Origin: Oscillospiraceae bacterium
Lineage (GTDB): Bacteria; Bacillota; Clostridia; Oscillospirales; Ruminococcaceae
Reading direction: 5' to 3'
NCBI GenBank assembly: GCA_017513135.1
Contig: JAFWDH010000013.1
Coordinates: 1-64,000 of the forward strand
Length of the DNA stretch: 64,000 nt
Position numbers and translations under genes: made by a program. Under the pieces are notes generated by a model. That model was not told the origin of the DNA. It made no database searches and saw only the letters and a list, made by a program, of their open reading frames with translations. Shown here piece by piece: positions 6,970 through 13,866 of this stretch. Each line of letters begins with the position of its first letter. Position 1 is the stretch's first letter.

Positions 6970-8544
6970 GTGTTAAGAGAAGTAAGAGTGGAAAACGGAG
7001 TCGTTCGCGGGATACCGGCTGCTGATCCCCGGATCACCGCTTTTAAAGGCATTCCGTACGCAGCTCCTCCTGTCGGAAATCTGAGATGGAGGGCTCCGCA
7101 GCCCGCGGCAGACTGGGAAGGAGTAAGAGACTGCGCAAGGTTCGGACCGATAGCCATGCAGGAAACGCCCGGACTGGATCCCAACGCATTCTATTCAAAG
7201 GAATGGCATGTGGATCCCGAGATCCCCATGAGCGAGGACTGCCTGCAGCTGAATATCTGGACACCTGCGAAAAGCGCAGATGAAAAACTTCCCGTAATGG
7301 TATGGATATTCGGCGGAGGGCTGTATAACGGATATCCTGCGGAGATGGAATTTGACGGTGAGAGACTGGCGAGAAGAGGAGTCATTCTCGTATCGGTCAA
7401 CTACAGGCTCAACGCATTCGGATTCCTGGCACATCCCGAGATCACTAAAGAGAATCCCGAGTTCCCGACAAACTTCGGCCATCTGGACCAGAGATTCGCT
7501 CTTCAGTGGATAAAGAGAAACATCGGTGCATTCGGAGGAGATCCGGAGAACATACTGGTGTTCGGGCAGTCAGCAGGCGGCGGAAGCACCTTTATGCAGG
7601 TCATTTCTCCCCTCAATAAGGGACTTTTCCAGAAAGCCATACATCACAGCAGCGGCGGACAGCTTCCTCCCGCACTCGACAGCTTCACTCTGGAAGACGC
7701 GGAAAAGATGGGAGAACAGTTCTTCGCGGATCTCGGTGTCAGCACTCTCGCTGAAGCCAGGGCGCTTCCCGCTGAAAAGATCGTGGAACTGGGAAAACTG
7801 AGAAAATACAATTTCGGAACAGTGGTCGGCGATGCATTCATGCCAGACTATCCCACAAGTATGATCACTGACGGAAAACGCAATGACATCACTATCATGA
7901 CCGGAAACACCGGTAATGAGTTCCAGATCCGCGTGCAGGGAGATACCATGGAGGAGATCAGGGACTATGCAAAGATGATGTTCGGCGACAGAGCACAGGA
8001 GTATCTCGACATCATAACAAAGGACACTGATGACATCAAGCAGATCAAGAAGAACGGACAGTGGAATCGCTTCGCAATCGGTAACTACATCTGGCTTGAC
8101 ACCAACATTGCTCAGGGCAAACCAAATATGTACTATTACTACTTTAATCCCGAGATCCCCGGAGATGACGCAGGTTCATTCCACTCCAGCGATCTGTGGT
8201 TCGCGTTCGAGACACTTGCAAAGTGCTGGAGACCTTTCCAGGGCAAGCACTACGATCTCGCGCGCAAGATGTGCAACTACTGGACGAACTTCGCTAAGAC
8301 GGGAGATCCCAACGGACTGGACAATGACGGCACGCCGATGCCGGAGTGGAGGATAACTTCTGCCGGCGATGTCCATCCGATGTATTTCGGCGATGATGCA
8401 GCAATGGACGAGAGCCCCCGCACGGATCTTGATAATTTCCTTGTTGATTTCTATTCAAAGAAGCTTGCCAACAAGGAAAGGATCACTTTCGGCAGGGCGG
8501 TTGGACGCAGAGCAGACGGATCACTGGTCATGAAAATGGGCTGA
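6970..8544 (+). CDS. Type-B carboxylesterase
   Basis: 524 residues of the carboxylesterase/cholinesterase fold. N-terminal GIPYAAPPVGNLRWRAPQP is the family signature, FGGGLYNGY is the oxyanion hole, and FGQSAGG near residue 199 holds the nucleophilic Ser. The acid is probably Glu in TGNTGNEFQ near 318 and the His is in FHSSDLWF near 402. No signal peptide, so cytoplasmic. It hydrolyses esters of uncertain nature. GTG 6970 is supported by AAGGAG 8 nt upstream. It is a single-gene unit ended by a hairpin at 8569. Confidence 0.92.
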   Translation: MLREVRVENGVVRGIPAADPRITAFKGIPYAAPPVGNLRWRAPQPAADWEGVRDCARFGPIAMQETPGLDPNAFYSKEWHVDPEIPMSEDCLQLNIWTPAKSADEKLPVMVWIFGGGLYNGYPAEMEFDGERLARRGVILVSVNYRLNAFGFLAHPEITKENPEFPTNFGHLDQRFALQWIKRNIGAFGGDPENILVFGQSAGGGSTFMQVISPLNKGLFQKAIHHSSGGQLPPALDSFTLEDAEKMGEQFFADLGVSTLAEARALPAEKIVELGKLRKYNFGTVVGDAFMPDYPTSMITDGKRNDITIMTGNTGNEFQIRVQGDTMEEIRDYAKMMFGDRAQEYLDIITKDTDDIKQIKKNGQWNRFAIGNYIWLDTNIAQGKPNMYYYYFNPEIPGDDAGSFHSSDLWFAFETLAKCWRPFQGKHYDLARKMCNYWTNFAKTGDPNGLDNDGTPMPEWRITSAGDVHPMYFGDDAAMDESPRTDLDNFLVDFYSKKLANKERITFGRAVGRRADGSLVMKMG

Positions 8545-8568
8545 GATATTCCATACGGCATGATATAT

Positions 8569-8599
8569 ATGCGCCTTCCTTCAGAGGGAGGCGCATTTG
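8569..8599 (+). terminator. Terminator-like hairpin after carboxylesterase
   Basis: ATGCGCCTTCCT and AGGGAGGCGCAT pair across TCAG, then TTTGTATATAA; the T-run is short. Confidence 0.65.
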
Positions 8600-8666
8600 T
8601 ATATAAATGACATAAACGGTTCTTTTTTTGCTCTTCTGTTCTGCAAAAATGTATCTGACATGTAAC

Positions 8667-8695
8667 TTGTATTTTGCGCTTAAAAGCTTTAAACT
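8667..8695 (+). promoter_or_regulatory. Putative promoter of the aromatic leader operon
   Basis: TTGTAT (8667-8672) and TAAACT (8690-8695) with a 17-nt spacer, about 32 nt before the leader-peptide ATG. The -10 box is weak, similar in type to that before the Liv leader. Confidence 0.45.
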
Positions 8696-8727
8696 ATTAA
8701 AGCAAAGAAAAATCAGAAGGAAATAAG

Positions 8728-8811
8728 ATGAACAGATCTTTTTACGGCAGATACTTTTATTACGGAGCATACTTTAGGGCTCTGTATTTTGACATGGTCG
8801 ATAAAAGCTAA
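8728..8811 (+). CDS. Tyr/Phe-rich leader peptide (27 residues)
   Basis: A short gene with AGAAGG 7 nt before ATG and a TAA stop. The peptide starts MNRSFYGRYFYYGAYFRALY and has six Tyr and four Phe in 27 residues, all between positions 5 and 21, and no Trp. It precedes an intrinsic terminator and an amino-acid ABC transporter operon, so it is read as a regulatory leader peptide whose translation senses charged tRNA-Tyr and tRNA-Phe. It is too short for ordinary gene calling. Role is inferred from composition and from the RNA structures around it. Confidence 0.85.
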   Translation: MNRSFYGRYFYYGAYFRALYFDMVDKS

Positions 8812-8875
8812 GCTGCCGGTATAAAAGAGAAAAGTTTGCATCCAGCGGCTTGCCACAAGGCAGACCGCTTTTTTT
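8745..8875 (+). promoter_or_regulatory. Transcription attenuator (aromatic amino acids)
   Basis: Four pairing segments are visible. Segment 1, CGGCAG (8745-8750) inside the leader gene, can pair with CTGCCG (8813-8818). Segment 2, AAGCTGCCGG (8810-8819), can pair with segment 3, CCAGCGGCTT (8842-8851), in 9 of 10 positions. Segment 3 is also the left arm of the terminator AGCGGCTTGCC with GGCAGACCGCT (8844-8869) followed by seven T. A ribosome stalled on the Tyr/Phe codons would cover segment 1 and favour 2:3; a ribosome at the TAA stop (8809-8811) would cover segment 2 and let the terminator form. Confidence 0.85.
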
Positions 8876-8900
8876 AAGCAAAAAACTGAGGTAAATGAAA

Positions 8901-9881
8901 ATGAAAAAGAAACTGACCGCACTGTTTATGATCATGGTCCTTATGTTCGCGCTGGCTTCTTGCGGACAGAAAGGAAATAAGGATGACGAGCCCGGCGATG
9001 CACCGAAGGTGTTTCATGTCGGTGTCGTTCAGCTGGTACAGCATCCGGCTCTTGACGCGGCAACGCAGGGATTTCAGGATGCTCTTAAAGAGAAACTCGG
9101 AGACCGTGTGGTCTTCGATGTAAAGAACGGGTCCGGCGAGCCGGCTAACTGCACCACCATAGTCAACGGATTCATCTCAGATGATGTGGATCTCATTATG
9201 GCAAACGCCACTCCGGCCGTCGCGGCAGCGGCTACGGCTACATCTACGATCCCGATACTCGGCACATCAGTAACAGAGTACGGCGCGGCTCTTGACATAG
9301 AGAACTTCAACGGAACATCCGGCATAAACGTATCGGGAACATCCGACCTGGCTCCGCTTGATCAGCAGGCGCAGATGGTCAAGGATCTGTTCCCGGATGC
9401 AAAAACGGTAGGCATACTGTTCTGTTCATCTGAAGCAAACTCCAAATACCAGGTGAAGGTCGTTTCAGAGTGTCTCACAAAACTCGGCATGGAACCCAAG
9501 GAATTCAGCTTCACCGATACCAACGACATTTCGGCTGTATGTCAGCAGGCTTGTGACGAATCGGATGTGATCTATATTCCGACCGACAACAAGGCGGCAG
9601 ACTGTGCAGAGACCATAAACAATGTCGCATCGGTCGCGGGCGTCCCGATCATTGCCGGAGAGGAAGGCATCTGCAAGACGTGCGGAGTTGCGACTCTCAC
9701 CATAGACTACTACGACCTGGGACATGAGACAGGACTCATGGCCTTCGAGATACTCGAGAACGGCGCGGACGTTTCTGCCATGCAGATCCGCTACGCACCT
9801 GAATTCACAAAGAAGTTCAATCCTGCTATCGCAGACAAGTTCGGACTCGAGTTTGGTGAAGACTACGAAGCAATAGAATGA
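8901..9881 (+). CDS. ABC transporter substrate-binding lipoprotein, TrpX-like (COG2984)
   Basis: 326 residues. Lipoprotein signal MKKKLTALFMIMVLMFALASCG with lipobox LASC. The mature part is a type I periplasmic-binding fold: VGVVQLVQHPALDAATQGFQ at the start, then FPDAKTVGILFCSSEANSKYQ and IYIPTDNKAA. This matches the COG2984 family that includes streptococcal TrpX. ATG 8901 is preferred to ATG 8895 because GAGG lies 9 nt before it. With the next two genes it forms an uptake transporter. The Tyr/Phe leader upstream suggests tyrosine or phenylalanine as ligand rather than tryptophan. Confidence 0.88.
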   Translation: MKKKLTALFMIMVLMFALASCGQKGNKDDEPGDAPKVFHVGVVQLVQHPALDAATQGFQDALKEKLGDRVVFDVKNGSGEPANCTTIVNGFISDDVDLIMANATPAVAAAATATSTIPILGTSVTEYGAALDIENFNGTSGINVSGTSDLAPLDQQAQMVKDLFPDAKTVGILFCSSEANSKYQVKVVSECLTKLGMEPKEFSFTDTNDISAVCQQACDESDVIYIPTDNKAADCAETINNVASVAGVPIIAGEEGICKTCGVATLTIDYYDLGHETGLMAFEILENGADVSAMQIRYAPEFTKKFNPAIADKFGLEFGEDYEAIE

Positions 9882-9909
9882 TCCTACAGAAAGGCAGATT
9901 CCTTTTTCC

Positions 9910-10914
9910 ATGACAGTTATTGATTATCTTTATTCGCTGGACCCGGCAAAACTTCTGAAGAATCTGCCGGGAGGCGTCGCACAGGGTATACTCTGGGGGC
10001 TCATGGCCCTCGGAGTATATATCACTTTCAGGCTGCTCAACGTTTCGGACCTCACAGTAGAGGGGTCTTTTGCTACAGGAGGTGCGGTAGCTGTAGTTCT
10101 GATAACCGGAGGTGGACCCCAGTGGCTGAGAGCCCTGTTCGGAGCGTCATCCGGACAGTTCCCTACATGGGCAGCTCTTCTTATAGCGTTTGTTGTCGGA
10201 GTGCTGTGCGGCCTGGTCACGGGAATGCTTCACAGCTATCTGGGGATACCTGCGATACTGGCAGGGATACTGACGCAGCTCGCGCTGTTCTCTGTGAACC
10301 TGCATATCATGAGCATGTCCTCGAACATACCTGTAAGCGTGGATAAATACGAACTCTATGTCTCAAGCAGGTATGTGCTCAGATCCATTCCCATAGCTGC
10401 TGTTATCGTAGCTGTGATCATCGGTATCCTATACTGGTACTTCGGCACCGAACAGGGCAGTGCCATCAGGGCGACCGGCAACAATCCGGTGATGAGCAGT
10501 GCCCAGGGAATAGACATAGAGAGGATGAAGATGATAGGATTCGCTCTCTCAAATGGTATCGTAGCGCTTGCCGGCGGGCTGGTAGCGCAGTATCAGGGAT
10601 TTGCGGATGTCAATATGGGAAGAGGCGCAAGTGTCATAGGACTTGCAGCAGTCATTATAGGAGATGTAGCTTCCAAGGCGATCTTTAAAGGGCATATCAA
10701 TTTTGCAGTCAAGATGACATTCGTCATCCTGGGCGGGATAGTCTATTACGCTGTTGTCATCCTGGTGCTATGGCTGAAACTCAACACCAACGACCTCAAA
10801 CTGTTCACGGCGATCATCGTCGCGCTGTTCCTGGGTATCCCGTATCTCCAGAGCAGAAAGAGGGAGTCGTTCACTTCTGCCGCGAAAGGAGGAAGCGGAA
10901 ATGCTGAGACTTGA
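9910..10914 (+). CDS. ABC transporter permease, TrpY-like (COG4120)
   Basis: 334 residues with about eight to nine membrane helices. The stretch GVAQGILWGLMALGVYITFR followed by LNVSDLTVEGSFATGGAV is typical of COG4120 permeases, distant relatives of LivH. Internal DIERMKMIGFALSNGIVALAGGL is the EAA-like loop contacting the ATPase. It follows the binding protein by 28 nt and overlaps the ATPase gene by 14 nt. It forms the membrane channel of the aromatic amino-acid importer. Confidence 0.88.
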   Translation: MTVIDYLYSLDPAKLLKNLPGGVAQGILWGLMALGVYITFRLLNVSDLTVEGSFATGGAVAVVLITGGGPQWLRALFGASSGQFPTWAALLIAFVVGVLCGLVTGMLHSYLGIPAILAGILTQLALFSVNLHIMSMSSNIPVSVDKYELYVSSRYVLRSIPIAAVIVAVIIGILYWYFGTEQGSAIRATGNNPVMSSAQGIDIERMKMIGFALSNGIVALAGGLVAQYQGFADVNMGRGASVIGLAAVIIGDVASKAIFKGHINFAVKMTFVILGGIVYYAVVILVLWLKLNTNDLKLFTAIIVALFLGIPYLQSRKRESFTSAAKGGSGNAET

Positions 10915-11695
10915 GAACGTGTGGAAGGTGTTCGATCAGGGAACGATCAATCAGAAGGTCGCCCTTAAGGGTGTAGATCTGAACATAAAGGACGGCGAGT
11001 TCGTCACAGTGATAGGAGGCAACGGAGCAGGAAAGTCAACTTTACTGAATGCCGTGGCCGGAACATGGCCCGTAACAAAGGGCAGGATATTCATAGACGG
11101 TAAGGATGTCACTGGAATCCCTGATTATAAGAGGGCTTCTATGATCGGCAGGGTCTTCCAGGATCCGATGCTCGGGACCGCTTCCGAGATGCAGCTGGAG
11201 GAGAACCTCGCTCTGGCTTACCGAAGAGGGAAGAAGCGCGGCCTCGGATGGGGAGTTACCAACGAAGAGCGAAAACTGTTCCGGGAAAAGCTTGCTGCCC
11301 TTGGCCTTGGCCTTGAGGACAGGCTTACAACGCAGATAGGAACGCTCTCCGGAGGCCAGCGCCAGGCGGTCACTCTTCTTATGGCAAGCCTCAGCGCACC
11401 TAAACTGCTGCTTCTGGATGAACATACCGCAGCGCTGGACCCTGCCACTGCGGCTAAGGTGCTGGAGATATCCGACAGCATCGTCAGGGAGGAGAAACTC
11501 ACCTGCCTGATGATAACTCACAACATGACAGACGCCATCAGTCTCGGCAACAGACTGATCATGATGAATGAAGGCAATATTGTCGTTGACATCTCGGGTG
11601 AGGATAAAAAGAAACTCACCAAGAACGATCTTCTGCAGAAGTTCGCGGATGTTGCCGGAGTGCAGGAGGAGACGGATTCGGTCCTTCTGTCCTGA
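10901..11695 (+). CDS. ABC transporter ATPase, TrpZ-like (COG1101)
   Basis: 264 residues. Walker A GGNGAGKST near residue 38, signature LSGGQRQ near 149, Walker B LLLLDEHTAALDP near 170, and the switch His in MITHNMTDAI near 206. The unusual H after DE in Walker B (DEHTAALDP) is characteristic of the COG1101 branch. It drives import through the permease gene it overlaps. AAAGGAGG lies within the end of the permease gene as ribosome site. Confidence 0.93.
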   Translation: MLRLENVWKVFDQGTINQKVALKGVDLNIKDGEFVTVIGGNGAGKSTLLNAVAGTWPVTKGRIFIDGKDVTGIPDYKRASMIGRVFQDPMLGTASEMQLEENLALAYRRGKKRGLGWGVTNEERKLFREKLAALGLGLEDRLTTQIGTLSGGQRQAVTLLMASLSAPKLLLLDEHTAALDPATAAKVLEISDSIVREEKLTCLMITHNMTDAISLGNRLIMMNEGNIVVDISGEDKKKLTKNDLLQKFADVAGVQEETDSVLLS

Positions 11696-11720
11696 CAGGA
11701 CTACATATTCCAAATTAAAA

Positions 11721-11746
11721 TGCGGCCGTACAGCAGTACGGCCGCA
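11721..11746. terminator. Hairpin ending the aromatic transporter operon
   Basis: TGCGGCCGTAC and GTACGGCCGCA form an 11-bp perfect stem with a 4-nt loop; A-rich before it, no strong T-run after it. Confidence 0.65.
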
Positions 11747-11909
11747 ACTGCATATTCAACATATTTTTGCGGTTAAAACTATCAATTTGACGATTTAAAG
11801 CGCAACATCGCTCGTTGTTATTGAATTGGCAGGTGATTTGCAATTAAATAGAATCAGTACGATATCAGCCGGAATGACACGGCTTAAACTGAAAGGAGCC
11901 AATGACGCA

Positions 11910-13082
11910 ATGTCCAATTTCAGGTGGAGCAACCCCGTTACCGTTTATTTTGGACCGGAACAGTTCAAGGAACTCGGAAAAGTAGTTGCGAGTTACGGAA
12001 AGAGATGCCTTCTTGTTTACGGTGGAGGCAGCATAAAGAGGACAGGCCTTTATGATAAGGTGTTGGATCTCCTCAGCGAAGAGGGAATAACTGTTTTTGA
12101 GAAGGGAGGCGTTGAGCCAAACCCCAAGATCCAGCATATCCGTGAAGCATGTGAGATCTGCAAAGAGAACGGGATTGACGTGCTACTCGCTGTGGGCGGA
12201 GGCAGCGTGATCGATGCCACCAAGTGCATAGCTGCAGGAGCGTGCGTGGATTTTGACCCGTGGGATTTCGTAGCGAAACGTATCATGCCTCAGAAGGCAC
12301 TGCCGATAGTCGATGTCCTGACAGCGGCTGCCACCGGAAGCGAGATGGATTCCGGCGGCATAATAAGCAACCCAGAGACTAATGACAAGGAAGGAGTAGG
12401 CGGCCCGCTTCTCTATCCCAAGGCCTCATTCCTGAATCCCGAGCTTACCTTTACAGTCCCGAAGGCGCAGACTGCAGCCGGTTCCTTCGATATCCTCTCA
12501 CATATCTGGGAGGGGTGGTTCACGACGGAGCCTCCCATGACTATGCTTGACGAGGTGCAGAAGGTAGTGATCAGGACCGTCATCAAGTATGCTCCGATCG
12601 CTATGGAGGAACCGGATAACCTGGAAGCGAGGGAGAATCTTATGTGGGCTTCTTCCTGGGCAATGAACGGGTTCATGAGCTCCGGCTTCGGGAAGAGCTG
12701 GCCTACTAACCATCCGATAGAACACCAGCTCAGCGCTTTCTATGACATCACCCACGGTGTGGGACTCGCTATCCTGACTCCCCGCTGGCTGAGATACTGC
12801 CTGAGTGACGAGACTGTCTCCAGATACGTAACGTTTGGCACAGACATCTGGGGCATCGATCCCGATCAGGATCCATTCGATATAGCAAATCAGGCAATAG
12901 AGAAGACGGAGGAGTTCTGCTTCAAGACGCTCGGCATCCCGTCGACCCTCACGGAGCTGGGTATAGGTGAAGAGCATTTTCAGGAAATGGCAGAGAAAGC
13001 CTGCCAGCCTTTCGGAGTCATCAACGGGTTCAGAAGGCTTGAGCCGAAGGATGTCGTTGAGATACTGAAGATGTGTCTGTGA
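11910..13082 (+). CDS. Iron-containing alcohol dehydrogenase, YqhD/BdhA type
   Basis: 390 residues of the group III metal-dependent alcohol dehydrogenases. VYGGGSIKRTGLYDKV and VGGGSVIDATK bind NAD(P). Metal ligands are visible: Asp and His in SFDILSHIWEG near 199, His in NHPIEHQLSAFYDITHG near 267-281. Closest to butanol dehydrogenase and YqhD, which reduce aldehydes with NADPH. ATG 11910 (MSNFRW) is chosen since AAAGGAG precedes it; the frame is open further upstream without a ribosome site. It precedes the RpiB-like gene by 62 nt and may act in the same sugar or aldehyde path. Confidence 0.9.
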   Translation: MSNFRWSNPVTVYFGPEQFKELGKVVASYGKRCLLVYGGGSIKRTGLYDKVLDLLSEEGITVFEKGGVEPNPKIQHIREACEICKENGIDVLLAVGGGSVIDATKCIAAGACVDFDPWDFVAKRIMPQKALPIVDVLTAAATGSEMDSGGIISNPETNDKEGVGGPLLYPKASFLNPELTFTVPKAQTAAGSFDILSHIWEGWFTTEPPMTMLDEVQKVVIRTVIKYAPIAMEEPDNLEARENLMWASSWAMNGFMSSGFGKSWPTNHPIEHQLSAFYDITHGVGLAILTPRWLRYCLSDETVSRYVTFGTDIWGIDPDQDPFDIANQAIEKTEEFCFKTLGIPSTLTELGIGEEHFQEMAEKACQPFGVINGFRRLEPKDVVEILKMCL

Positions 13083-13144
13083 TTAGTTATTTGTTCGGTA
13101 GGCATACCGGTTAACGCATAGTTCATAAGAAAAGGAGAACCCAA

Positions 13145-13741
13145 ATGAAAACCATCAAAGACAAATTCATCGTTGTAGGCTCTGACGGCGCCGGATTCCC
13201 CCTTAAGGAAGCAGTCAAGATGCATCTGGAAGACCTGGGATGGACAGTGGAGGACGTAGGTGTCAAGTCACTGGACGGACCCACAGAGATGTTCAACCGT
13301 GTAGGCTTCAGGGTCGGAGCCAAGATCTCGGAAGGCGAATACGAGAAGGGCCTCGTGTTCTGCGGAACAGGCATGGGCATCCATGTTGCGGCCGGTAAGT
13401 GCCCCCATGTGCAGGCGGGAGTTGTAGAGAGCGTTCCCGCCGGCAAGCGCGCGGCAGCAGCGAACAACCTCAACGTTCTGGCGATGGGCGCTCAGTACGT
13501 CTCACCCGCAATGGGAATAGAGATCGTCGATGAGTTCCTCAACACGCCGTTCGGCGGAGATTACGGCGAAGCTTTCCTTGCCATGCATAAGCTTGCGTGG
13601 GAGGAGATCGATGAGTTCGATTACGAGGCGTTCAAGGCGAACGGCTTCGAACCGATCCACAAGTATGACGTGGAGAGACCGAAGCACACCGGAGAGAACA
13701 GACGCAGAGGCGCAGTCACCTACAAGCCCGTTCTCAGATAA
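13145..13741 (+). CDS. RpiB/LacAB-family sugar-phosphate isomerase
   Basis: 198 residues, longer than RpiB (about 150) by a C-terminal extension. The fold is clear: VGSDGAGFPLKEAV at the start, FCGTGMGI with the catalytic-site Cys at residue 73, and NNLNVLAMGAQYV. Compared with E. coli RpiB, His10 is replaced by Gly15 and His99 by Ala106, while Cys66 is kept as Cys73. Those His residues help open the furanose ring, so the substrate may be an open-chain sugar phosphate such as a tetrulose phosphate. That is an inference. AAAGGAG gives the ribosome site. Confidence 0.82.
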   Translation: MKTIKDKFIVVGSDGAGFPLKEAVKMHLEDLGWTVEDVGVKSLDGPTEMFNRVGFRVGAKISEGEYEKGLVFCGTGMGIHVAAGKCPHVQAGVVESVPAGKRAAAANNLNVLAMGAQYVSPAMGIEIVDEFLNTPFGGDYGEAFLAMHKLAWEEIDEFDYEAFKANGFEPIHKYDVERPKHTGENRRRGAVTYKPVLR

Positions 13742-13765
13742 GAAAGATAACTGCGAAGAACAGTA

Positions 13766-13800
13766 CAGCCTCCGCTTACGGCGGAGGCTGCTTCGTTTTC
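13766..13800 (+). terminator. Terminator after the isomerase gene
   Basis: CAGCCTCCGC and GCGGAGGCTG form a 10-bp stem, then CTTCGTTTTC. Confidence 0.75.
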
Positions 13801-13807
13801 ATGTGCG

Positions 13808-13839
13808 AGAAGGCACGCTGCGGTCGCAGCGTGCCTTCT
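13808..13839. repeat. Long perfect inverted repeat
   Basis: AGAAGGCACGCTGCG (13808-13822) and its exact complement CGCAGCGTGCCTTCT (13825-13839) are separated by 2 nt. It lies between convergent genes. No T-run follows on either strand, so it may be a Rho-independent stop of poor type or an RNA 3'-end stabiliser. Confidence 0.6.
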
Positions 13840-13866
13840 GTGCCTTGATTACTACCCGGATACGTT

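Noticed and set aside
6940..6974. Eleven-codon frame overlapping the carboxylesterase start as another leader peptide
   Set aside because: No ribosome site, no biased composition and no terminator follows.
8600..8900. T-box riboswitch before the aromatic transporter
   Set aside because: No T-box core sequence or long specifier stem is visible; the small gene and short stems explain the region better.
8713..8922. Minus-strand frames across the aromatic leader region
   Set aside because: They oppose the leader peptide and terminator; the plus-strand small gene has the ribosome site and the regulatory context.
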